A stretch of DNA of 64,000 bases from Diaphorobacter limosus (GTDB lineage Bacteria; Pseudomonadota; Gammaproteobacteria; Burkholderiales; Burkholderiaceae_C), in the NCBI RefSeq assembly GCF_033100095.1, contig NZ_CP136921.1, positions 3,871,001-3,935,000 on the forward strand. Direction: 5' to 3'. The position numbers and the translations under genes are program-made. Of this stretch, positions 16,475-23,095 are shown piece by piece (positions within the stretch are counted from its first letter, which is position 1; each line of letters starts with the position of its first letter). Below the pieces are notes generated by a model, which had not been told where the DNA came from, made no database searches, and saw only the letters and a list, made by a program, of their open reading frames with translations.

Positions 16475-17615
16475 CTTGAGTTGATTTCGGCAGTTTCCCC
16501 TGCCTTTTGCCCTTGAAACAGGGCTTTTTGCCGCTTTTGGCGGCCCGCGCCCTGTTTTCGGGCGCACTCATCCCCGTGCTCCTTGCTGCTGCATCAACTG
16601 ATGGCGCGCCATCCACAGGTTCGAGAGCGCAAACAACGTCACGATCTGCAGGGTGTTTTTCTTCAGGCCTCGATAACGCACCTTGGTGTAGCCAAACTGG
16701 CGCTTGATGACGCGAAACGGGTGTTCCACCTTGGCGCGGATTTGCGCCTTCACGCGCTCGAGCTGATCGACCAGAGCATCTACAGCACTGTGTTCTTTGT
16801 CCAATGCCTTGCGTTTGGCCGGCCCCATGGCAACGTGCCACGGCACGTCGTTAGGCGCATCGGCGCGTTTGTCCGCTCCCTGGTAGCCAGCGTCGCCAAA
16901 GACCTGCACCTCCTGTCCGTGCAGCAGGCTGTTGCCTTCGACCACGTCGCCGACGTTGCCCGAGGTGCAGCGCACGGTGTGCACCAGGCCGCTGTCGGCA
17001 TCCACGCCGATATGGGCCTTCATGCCGAAGTACCACTGGTTGCCCTTCTTGCTCGAATGCATCTCGGGGTCTCGCGCGTTGTCTTTGTTCTTGGTTGAGC
17101 TCGGCGCGGCAATCAAGGTGGCATCCACGATGGTGCCTTCCTTGAGCTGCAGGCCTTTGGCGCACAGCAGGTCGTTGACGGTGGCCAGCATCTGCTCGGC
17201 CAGCTTGTGGCGCTCCAGTCGGTGGCGAAAGCGCAAGATGGTGCTCTCGTCAGGCAGCCGCCCGTGGGCATCGAGCTGGGCAAAGTCCCGGTACAGGGGC
17301 GTGTCAAACAAGGCTTCCTCCATCCCCAGGTCCGACAGCTTGAACCACTGCTGCAAGAAGTGCAGGCGCAGCATGGTCTGCAGCTCAAAGGGCGGGCGCC
17401 CGTTCCTGCCCTGGGGGTAGTACGGGGCGATCAGCTGCACCAAGTCTTGCCAGGGCACGACTTGCTCCATCTGTTCGAGAAAGACTTGCTTGCGGGTCTG
17501 GCGCGTGCTCAGGTTCAGGGCGAGGCCAATTTGCTTCATAGATGCTGAGGATGCCAGCGGTGGCTGACAGCTACCAGACAAATGGGGAGGTTTTGCAGGA
17601 TTTCCTTAACTCAAG
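16475..17615 (-). mobile_element. IS5-family insertion sequence (ends approximate)
   Basis: Bounded by CTTGAGTT (16475-16482) and its complement AACTCAAG (17608-17615); the repeats become imperfect further in. The 1.14 kb length fits IS5-group elements. No matching target duplication was seen next to these ends, so the exact boundaries are uncertain or one flank has been rearranged. Confidence 0.6.
16568..17539 (-). CDS. IS5-family transposase
   Basis: A 323-residue DDE transposase (from the ATG at 17539, MKQIGLALNLSTRQTRK). The N-terminal DUF772-type region (RPPFELQTMLRLHFLQQWF, LGMEEALFDTPLYRDFAQL) is followed by the transposase core with VDATLIAAPSSTKN, FGDAGYQGADKR and VEHPFRVIKRQFGYTKVRYR, giving D, D, E. 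The frame is intact, so the element could still move. A TTG start 14 codons upstream is possible but within the element's end. Confidence 0.9.
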   Translation of the reverse strand: MKQIGLALNLSTRQTRKQVFLEQMEQVVPWQDLVQLIAPYYPQGRNGRPPFELQTMLRLHFLQQWFKLSDLGMEEALFDTPLYRDFAQLDAHGRLPDESTILRFRHRLERHKLAEQMLATVNDLLCAKGLQLKEGTIVDATLIAAPSSTKNKDNARDPEMHSSKKGNQWYFGMKAHIGVDADSGLVHTVRCTSGNVGDVVEGNSLLHGQEVQVFGDAGYQGADKRADAPNDVPWHVAMGPAKRKALDKEHSAVDALVDQLERVKAQIRAKVEHPFRVIKRQFGYTKVRYRGLKKNTLQIVTLFALSNLWMARHQLMQQQGARG

Positions 17616-17810
17616 GGGACTCATGGGAGCCATCCCAAAGCCCGACTAACGAATGGAGCCCCCGGCGCGCGTCTTTCATCAGGGTTTGCTGCCAACCAGA
17701 AGGCAGCGTAATGACCGTTTGTAGTCACGCCGTCCGCACCGTTTGCCAAGAAGCATCGACGCGCTGCATGCACAAGGCTGGGAGCTGATCTGAAATTGAC
17801 GAAAACCATG

Positions 17811-17841
17811 CCTGGGTTGATCGCTGTGCGATCAACCCAGG
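17811..17841. repeat. Perfect 14-bp hairpin
   Basis: CCTGGGTTGATCGC and its exact complement, separated by TGT. There is no T-run on the + strand; on the minus strand it is followed by a short GGTTTT tract, so a weak minus-strand terminator is possible. It could also be a mobile-element end. Confidence 0.5.
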
Positions 17842-17892
17842 GAGAGGTATTGCTTGCAAAGGTGGGGAAGCCCTTGTAGTAATGTAGACCAC

Positions 17893-17935
17893 ACCAACCC
17901 GCAGACTATATCTTGATGCGGCAGTCTAAGTTGGT
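17893..17935. repeat. Interrupted inverted repeat
   Basis: ACCAAC...AGACT and AGTCT..GTTGGT arranged as a two-part inverted repeat with a 15-bp centre. It could be a regulator site or a decayed element end; no gene is next to it. Confidence 0.3.
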
Positions 17936-18271
17936 GCGCAGAAACGGTTGCGAGGGGCTTGCAGCCTGGCTTGTCAGTCGCTATGTTGTACAAAAACACA
18001 GTACTAAATTCAGCCATGAAACCCGCCGCCCTCCTGCGTTTCGCGCCACACGGTTGCCGGGGCAGATTCGTGAGCGAATGCGTTACAAATACTAACAATA
18101 ACCTGAGTACTGGGGAAAAAATCTGGGCAATGGGGTGCGGTGCTCATGAGGTGACAGTTTTGCGGCTTGTAATTGGTTGGCTGCTCAGGGTCGATCGCCG
18201 CCACGCCCACTGATGGCATCCCATCCCGATCCGCAGTGCACACTTTCCCCCCGATTTGTGGAGAGCACCCC

Positions 18272-18796
18272 ATGGCCCGTATCCCCTACGCCGACTGCAC
18301 CAGCGCCGCCGCGCGCCCGCTGGCCGACCGTATCGCCGCCGAGCGCGGCAGTGTCCTGCACCTCTACCAGATGCTGCTGCATAGCGCGCCGGTGGCCGAG
18401 GGCTGGCTCGGCTACCTCACGGCCATACGCCAGAAGTCCAGCCTGCCGGGCGACCTGCGCGAACTGGTCATCATGCGCGTGGCGCAGCTCAACCACGCAC
18501 CCTACGAGGCCGACCAGCACGCGCCCATCGCGCTGCGTGAAGGCGTTTCGCAGGCCAAGCTGGACGCGCTGCCCCACTGGCAGGACTGCCCGCTGTTCGA
18601 TGCGCGCGAGCGCGCCGTGCTGGCCTACACCGACGCGATGACGCGGCAGGTGCAGGTGAGCGACGAGGTCTTCGCCTTTGTCGCCGCGCATTTCGAGCCG
18701 CGGCGCCTGGTGGAGCTGACGGCCACGGTGGCGGCCTACAACATGGTTTCGCGCTTCCTGGAGGCGCTGCAGATCCATTCGCACGACGCCCGTTGA
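18272..18796 (+). CDS. Carboxymuconolactone decarboxylase-family protein
   Basis: A 174-residue, all-helical protein of the CMD/AhpD-like family, starting MARIPYADCTSAAARPLADR with GGAGAG upstream. The family core is LRELVIMRVAQLNHAPYEAD and QHAPIALREGVSQAKLDAL. The CxxC motif of AhpD-type peroxidase members is absent; a Glu/His arrangement (YEADQH) stands in its place, as in decarboxylase/isomerase-like members. Such genes often accompany Bug receptors and CoA-transferases in Comamonadaceae catabolic clusters. Substrate unknown. Confidence 0.75.
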   Translation: MARIPYADCTSAAARPLADRIAAERGSVLHLYQMLLHSAPVAEGWLGYLTAIRQKSSLPGDLRELVIMRVAQLNHAPYEADQHAPIALREGVSQAKLDALPHWQDCPLFDARERAVLAYTDAMTRQVQVSDEVFAFVAAHFEPRRLVELTATVAAYNMVSRFLEALQIHSHDAR

Positions 18797-18848
18797 CGGC
18801 CCTGGGGCAGGCGCTGACCGCCGGGCGGGCAGGATGCTGTGACCGGAG

Positions 18849-18867
18849 ACCGGGTTTTCAGCCCGGT
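18849..18867. terminator. Possible shared hairpin between convergent genes
   Basis: ACCGGG - TTTTCAG - CCCGGT: a 6-bp stem over the end of the LysR gene, 52 bp after the CMD gene stop. It could end transcription in one or both directions; evidence is weak. Confidence 0.3.
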
Positions 18868-19853
18868 GGCCCGGCGCTGCCATCGCCTGGTGGGCGGTCC
18901 AGCATCACCGTGGCCTGCGGCCAGCGGCGGCTGGACGCCAGCGCGGTGATGGTGGCGAGCAATTGCTCGTGCACCTTGGTTGCCGCGATCGACATTGGCA
19001 GGGTGGCCGAGCGGCAGGTGTAGATGGAGCGGGACATCGCCGGGCGGGCTATGGGCAGGGCCAGCAACTGCCCGGCGGCCAGCAGGTCGCTGACGGCGGC
19101 AAACGACAGAATCGTCGATCCCATGCCGGCGGCCACCAGGGCCAGGATCTCGTGGATGGTGTTGACCTCGACCACGATGCGCGGCGCAACGCCGGCCTTG
19201 ACCATATAGGCGTCGAGCACGCGGCGCAGGCTTTGCGTCGTCGTCGGCAGTACCAGGGGAAAGCGCGCCACGTCGGGTAAGGCCACGTGGGCGGTGCCAC
19301 CGGCCGAGGCGCCCTGGTACTGCGCCAGCTGCTGGGCCGTGGTGATGAACACCAGATCCTCCTGCAGCACATGCGTGAAGCGCATGCGCGCGTCGTCCTC
19401 GACGCCAAAGGTGATGCCGATGTCGACCAGGCCGTGCAGCAGCTGCTGCGGGATATAGCCCGAGCTCAGCTCCACCATCTGCAGCTGGATCAGGGGCCAC
19501 TGGCGCACTACCGCCTGCACCAGCGGCACGGTGACGAAATTGGCCACCGATTGCGGCAGCGCAATCGCCACCCGGCCGCTGGGCTGGTCCACCGCTTGGC
19601 GCACGTCGTCGTAGGCCACGTCCACGCGCCGCAGTATTTCCACCGCATGGCCCAGCAGGCGCTCGCCGACGGCCGTCGGCACCACGCCGCGCGGGTGCCG
19701 GTCGAACAACGCCGCGCCCAACTGCTCCTCCAGCTGCTTGATCTGCACGCTCAGTGCGGGCTGGGCGATGTGCAGGCTCTGTGCCGCCGATGAAATCGAG
19801 CCGGCCGAGGCGACCGCGACGAAGCTGCGCAAGGCGCGAAGGTCAAGGCGCAT
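18858..19853 (-). CDS. LysR-family transcriptional regulator
   Basis: A 331-residue LysR regulator. The N-terminal winged helix-turn-helix (MRLDLRALRSFVAVASAGSI; AAQSLHIAQPALSVQIKQLE) is complete. The substrate-binding domain (about 90-300) has the pattern of the NAC/CynR-like subgroup. It is divergent from the Bug-CoA transferase-hydratase operon with 131 bp between starts, so it probably controls that operon and itself. The last ~15 residues (DRPPGDGSAGPPG) are unstructured. Confidence 0.88.
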   Translation of the reverse strand: MRLDLRALRSFVAVASAGSISSAAQSLHIAQPALSVQIKQLEEQLGAALFDRHPRGVVPTAVGERLLGHAVEILRRVDVAYDDVRQAVDQPSGRVAIALPQSVANFVTVPLVQAVVRQWPLIQLQMVELSSGYIPQQLLHGLVDIGITFGVEDDARMRFTHVLQEDLVFITTAQQLAQYQGASAGGTAHVALPDVARFPLVLPTTTQSLRRVLDAYMVKAGVAPRIVVEVNTIHEILALVAAGMGSTILSFAAVSDLLAAGQLLALPIARPAMSRSIYTCRSATLPMSIAATKVHEQLLATITALASSRRWPQATVMLDRPPGDGSAGPPG

Positions 19854-19872
19854 GGCCGATGTGCAAGAACTT

Positions 19873-19895
19873 ATCCATATTTTTTTATTATGGGT
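19873..19895. promoter_or_regulatory. Candidate LysR-regulator site
   Basis: ATCCATA-N9-TATGGGT, an inverted repeat with one mismatch and an AT-rich centre, 20 bp before the LysR gene start and within the divergent promoter region. Spacing and position suit a LysR-type T-N11-A site. Confidence 0.45.
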
Positions 19896-19984
19896 GAGAT
19901 ACGAAGCCTGTCTTTGTCAAATAGCTGCCGGCCACGCAGACTGCCGCCTTCGTGATTCGTGAGATGCTTTTCAAGGAGATGGCT

Positions 19985-20959
19985 ATGCATCAGGTGACGC
20001 GCAGGGTGTTGTTGGCGGCGGCTCTGGCCGCAGCCCTGCCTTTGCAGGCGATGGCGCAATCGGGCGCAGGAAAAATAACGACGCTGGTCGTGCCCTTTGC
20101 CGCGGGCGGGCCGACGGACTTCATGGCCCGCCTGCTGGCCCAGCCGCTGGGGCGCGAGTTGGGGACGCAGGTCATCATCGAGAACCGCCCGGGCGCCAGC
20201 GGCAATATCGGCACCAAGCAGGTCATGACCACCAAGCCGGACGGCCTGACCCTGGTGCACACGACCATCGCCATGCAGGCCATCAACCCGCTGATGTACC
20301 CGGACCAGGACTTCAACCCCGCGCGCGACCTGGTACCCGTGGGCATCACCGGCGCCCTGCCGAATGTGCTGGTGGTTCACCCATCGTCGGGCATCAAGAC
20401 CCTTGCCGAGCTGGTCGCCAAGGGCAAGGCAAAGAATGCACAGCTGAATTTTGCGACCTTTGGGCCGGGCAGCTCGCCGCATTTTTACGGCACTCTGTTT
20501 CAGAAAGCCACCCAGGTTGCCGCCGAGCCCATTGCCTACAAGGGCAGCGGGGACGCGGCCAAGGACATGCTGGCCGGGCGGATCGACTACATGTTTGACA
20601 GCATGACGACGGCGATAGCCAACGTGAAGGCCGAGAAGTTGGTGGCGCTGGCCATCACCTCGCCCCAGCGTTCGCCGCTGCTGCCCGACGTGCCCACGCT
20701 CAAGGAACTGGGCTATGGCGCGGCCGACGTGAACTTCTGGCTGACGCTGCAGGTGCCGGCCAAGACACCGCCCGAGATGGTGGCCGCGCTGCGCCAGGCC
20801 GTCTCCAAGGCGGTGCAGGATCCCGAGTACAAGCACAACGTGGCGGCGCGCGGTGTCGAAAACCTGTACGTGGCGCCCGAGCGGCTCGATGCCTTCTTCG
20901 TCAGCGAGACGAAAAAGTGGCGTGACACCGCGCTGTCCATAGGCATCAAGCCCGAATAA
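19985..20959 (+). CDS. Bug/TctC-family periplasmic solute-binding protein
   Basis: A 324-residue extracytoplasmic receptor of the Bug (TctC) family, which binds carboxylates for uptake or sensing. The start at 19985 has AAGGAG six bases upstream; the signal peptide is MHQVTRRVLLAAALAAALPL followed by QAMAQ. Family stretches: LVVPFAAGGPTDFMARLLAQ, VIIENRPGASGNIGTKQV and YKGSGDAAKDMLAGRIDYMF. No TctAB permease genes are nearby, as is usual for Bug proteins. It is first in an operon with a CoA-transferase and an enoyl-CoA hydratase, so the ligand is probably a carboxylic acid activated by the next enzyme. Confidence 0.9.
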   Translation: MHQVTRRVLLAAALAAALPLQAMAQSGAGKITTLVVPFAAGGPTDFMARLLAQPLGRELGTQVIIENRPGASGNIGTKQVMTTKPDGLTLVHTTIAMQAINPLMYPDQDFNPARDLVPVGITGALPNVLVVHPSSGIKTLAELVAKGKAKNAQLNFATFGPGSSPHFYGTLFQKATQVAAEPIAYKGSGDAAKDMLAGRIDYMFDSMTTAIANVKAEKLVALAITSPQRSPLLPDVPTLKELGYGAADVNFWLTLQVPAKTPPEMVAALRQAVSKAVQDPEYKHNVAARGVENLYVAPERLDAFFVSETKKWRDTALSIGIKPE

Positions 20960-20986
20960 GCCGTGCGTGCAGTGAAGGAGCGAGCC

Positions 20987-22180
20987 ATGCAGCCATTGAA
21001 AGGCCTGAAGGTCGTCGATCTGACCAAAGTGCTGGCCGGACCGCTGTGCGGCCAGTACCTGGGCGAGTACGGCGCCGATGTGATCAAGGTGGAGACGGTG
21101 GGGGGCGACGACACGCGCCGCTGGCTGCCGCAGGTCCAGGGGGAATCGGCGATTTTTGTCGCCGTCAACCACAACAAGCGCAGCATCGCGGTCGACCTGA
21201 AGACGCAGCAGGGCAGGGACATCGTCCACCGCCTGGTCAAGGATGCCGACATCGTGCTGCAGGGCTTTGGCGGCGGCACGGCGAAAAAGCTGGGGGTGGA
21301 CTACGAGACTTTGTGCGCACTGAATGACAGGCTGATTTACTGCGAAATCTCGGGTTTCGGGCGCAACGGCCCCCTGGGCAACGCCCCCGGCTACGACGTG
21401 ATGCTGCAGGCCTTCAGCGGCATGCTCAGCACCATGGGCCAGCCCGAGGGAGACTATGCGCGCGCCAGCTTTTCGCCGGTCGATATCGGCACGGCGATGA
21501 ACACGCTCAGCGGGGTGCTGGCGGCGGTGATCGAGCGCGGGCGCACCGGCAAGGGCCTGTACCTGGAGGTGTCGCTGCTCGACACCGCCCTGGGCTTCAT
21601 GACCTATATGGCGCAAAGCTATTGGCAAAGTGGCGTCAACCCCCGGCCCATGGGCACGGCCCATCCGTCGATGGTGCCCTACCAGGCGTTCGAGGCCCAG
21701 GACGGCGCCATCATGCTGGGGGCGGGCAACGACGCGCAGTGGCAGCGCTTTTGCGCCGTGGCGGGGCTGCAGGACTGGGTGGCGCACCCGGACTTCGCCA
21801 CCAACGCCCTGCGCGTGGCCAACCACGCGAAGGTGGTGGCGCTGCTCCAGCCCGTGATGAAGAGCAGGACGGCGGCGCATTGGCTGACCGCCCTGGAGCA
21901 GGCCAATGTTCCCTGCTCGCCCATCCATACGCTGGGCCAGGCCCTGGCGCACCCGCAGGTGCAGGCGCGCGCCATCATCGCGCAGACCGAGCATCCGGTG
22001 CTCGGGCCGGTGCAAAACATCGGCCACCCGGTGCAGTTCGCGCACCAGCCCCGGGCGGCCTCGCGCCCCGCGCCGTTGCTGGGCGAGCACACGCAGGAAA
22101 TCCTGCGGCAGCTGGGCTACGGCGCGCAGCAGATTGCCGACCTGGAGCAACAGGGCGTGGTCGCGGCTGCGTCCCATTGA
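20987..22180 (+). CDS. CaiB/BaiF (class III) CoA-transferase
   Basis: Transfers CoA between carboxylic acids (397 residues). The start at 20987 (MQPLKGLKVVDLTKVLAGPL) has GAAGGAG upstream. Family landmarks: GADVIKVETVGGDDTR, NHNKRSIAVDLKTQQGR, YCEISGFGRNGP and the segment SFSPVDIGTAMN, which contains the aspartate that forms the acyl intermediate. It lies 27 bp after the Bug gene and 23 bp before the hydratase gene. Together they would import, activate and then hydrate or isomerise an organic acid. The particular acid cannot be told. Confidence 0.9.
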   Translation: MQPLKGLKVVDLTKVLAGPLCGQYLGEYGADVIKVETVGGDDTRRWLPQVQGESAIFVAVNHNKRSIAVDLKTQQGRDIVHRLVKDADIVLQGFGGGTAKKLGVDYETLCALNDRLIYCEISGFGRNGPLGNAPGYDVMLQAFSGMLSTMGQPEGDYARASFSPVDIGTAMNTLSGVLAAVIERGRTGKGLYLEVSLLDTALGFMTYMAQSYWQSGVNPRPMGTAHPSMVPYQAFEAQDGAIMLGAGNDAQWQRFCAVAGLQDWVAHPDFATNALRVANHAKVVALLQPVMKSRTAAHWLTALEQANVPCSPIHTLGQALAHPQVQARAIIAQTEHPVLGPVQNIGHPVQFAHQPRAASRPAPLLGEHTQEILRQLGYGAQQIADLEQQGVVAAASH

Positions 22181-22203
22181 TTGGAAGAAGTAAAGGAAAA
22201 GAA

Positions 22204-22968
22204 ATGTCTTTGTTCAGCTACGAAGTCCACAACCGGGTGGCGGAAATCCTGTTCAACAACCCGCCGGTCAACGCCCTGACCGAGGCCATGCTGAGGGATT
22301 TCCTGGATGCGCTGGAACGTGCCGCGCGCGATCCCGAGGTGCGCGCCGTGATCATCGGCAGCCAGGTGCCGGGCCGCTTTTGTGCCGGACTGGATCTGAC
22401 GGCCGTGCACGAGGGCGCACACCAGAAGGTGCGTGCGCTGCTCGACCGGCTCTACGTGCGCATGACCGAGGTGCAGTTCCAGATGGGCAAGCCCACGATC
22501 GCGGCCGTGGGCGGCACGGCGCGCGGGGGCGGCATGACGATTGCCATCTCCTGCGACATGATCGTTGCCTCGTCGGACGCGACGTTCGGCTACCCCGAGA
22601 TCGACGCCGGCGTGCTGCCCTCGATCCACTTCACGCATTTGCCGCGCATCGTCGGCAAGCACCGCGCGTTCGAGCTGCTGTTCACGGGCCGTGCCTTCGA
22701 CGCGCAGGAGGCGCAGTCGCTGGGCCTGGTCTCGCGCCTGACCGAGCCAGGCCAGGCACTGGAGGGCGCGCGCGCGCTGGCGCAGACGCTGTGCGGCAAG
22801 TCGCCCGAGGTGGTGCGCTTTGGGCGCAATGCCTTCATGCTGGCCAATGACAACGGCTACCGCCAGGCGGTGGCGGCCGCGGCCGACAGCTTTTGCAACG
22901 TGGCCATGACCGACTCGGCGCGCGAGGGCATTGCTGCCTTCGTCGAGAAGCGCAAGCCGCGCTGGTGA
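22204..22968 (+). CDS. Enoyl-CoA hydratase/isomerase-family protein
   Basis: A crotonase-fold enzyme of 254 residues (MSLFSYEVHNRVAEILFNNP) with AGGAAA upstream of the ATG. The oxyanion-hole segment (CAGLDLTAVHE; ARGGGMTIAISCDMI) is present. The first catalytic glutamate of hydratases (in GGGCE) is replaced (GGGMT), while the second (FGYPEIDAGVLPS) is kept. This pattern is more usual in delta-isomerases or other crotonase activities than in 2-enoyl-CoA hydratase. It acts on the CoA ester made by the preceding transferase. Confidence 0.85.
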   Translation: MSLFSYEVHNRVAEILFNNPPVNALTEAMLRDFLDALERAARDPEVRAVIIGSQVPGRFCAGLDLTAVHEGAHQKVRALLDRLYVRMTEVQFQMGKPTIAAVGGTARGGGMTIAISCDMIVASSDATFGYPEIDAGVLPSIHFTHLPRIVGKHRAFELLFTGRAFDAQEAQSLGLVSRLTEPGQALEGARALAQTLCGKSPEVVRFGRNAFMLANDNGYRQAVAAAADSFCNVAMTDSAREGIAAFVEKRKPRW

Positions 22969-22977
22969 GCGTCAGCC

Positions 22978-23093
22978 CCAATACTGTTCATTTATCGAGG
23001 CTGTAGGAGCGGCTTCAGCCGCGAATGGCGCCGTTCGCGGCTGAAGCCGCTCCTACGAACAGATGGCATCGGTCGCAACCTGAACAGTATTGG
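22978..23093. mobile_element. 116-bp MITE with REP-like core
   Basis: Terminal inverted repeats CCAATACTGTTCA (22978-22990) and TGAACAGTATTGG (23081-23093), perfect over 13 bp. An 8-bp direct repeat CGTCAGCC flanks it on both sides (22970-22977 and 23094-23101), a target duplication. The centre is a perfect 23-bp palindrome (23003-23056) of the 'GTAGGAGCGGCTTCAGCCGC' type known from REP sequences of Pseudomonas and relatives. There is no coding capacity, so it must have been moved by a transposase encoded elsewhere. The right duplication carries the stop codon of the next gene. Confidence 0.8.
23003..23056. repeat. REP-like palindrome
   Basis: Two 23-bp arms (23003-23025 and 23034-23056), exactly complementary, with an 8-nt centre TGGCGCCG. 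Arm sequence begins GTAGGAGCGGCTTCAGCC. In RNA it would form a very stable hairpin that could end transcription of both convergent genes. Confidence 0.85.
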
Positions 23094-23095
23094 CG

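Larger units (their letters stand above)
17616..18271. other. Gene-free stretch beside the mobile elements
   Basis: About 650 bp without a recognisable gene; the short open frames show no family character. Base composition is lower in G+C than the flanks, especially 17880-18180. It holds two inverted repeats (listed separately) and, at its right end, the ribosome binding site GGAGAG of the next gene. It is probably remnant or transferred DNA. Confidence 0.5.

Noticed and set aside
16471..17619. 4-bp target duplication around the IS5 element
   Set aside because: The bases next to the apparent ends (CAAA and GGGG) do not match.
19913..19950. Dispersed-repeat copy before the first Bug gene (CAAATAGCTGCCGGC)
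   Set aside because: Match limited to about 12 bp.
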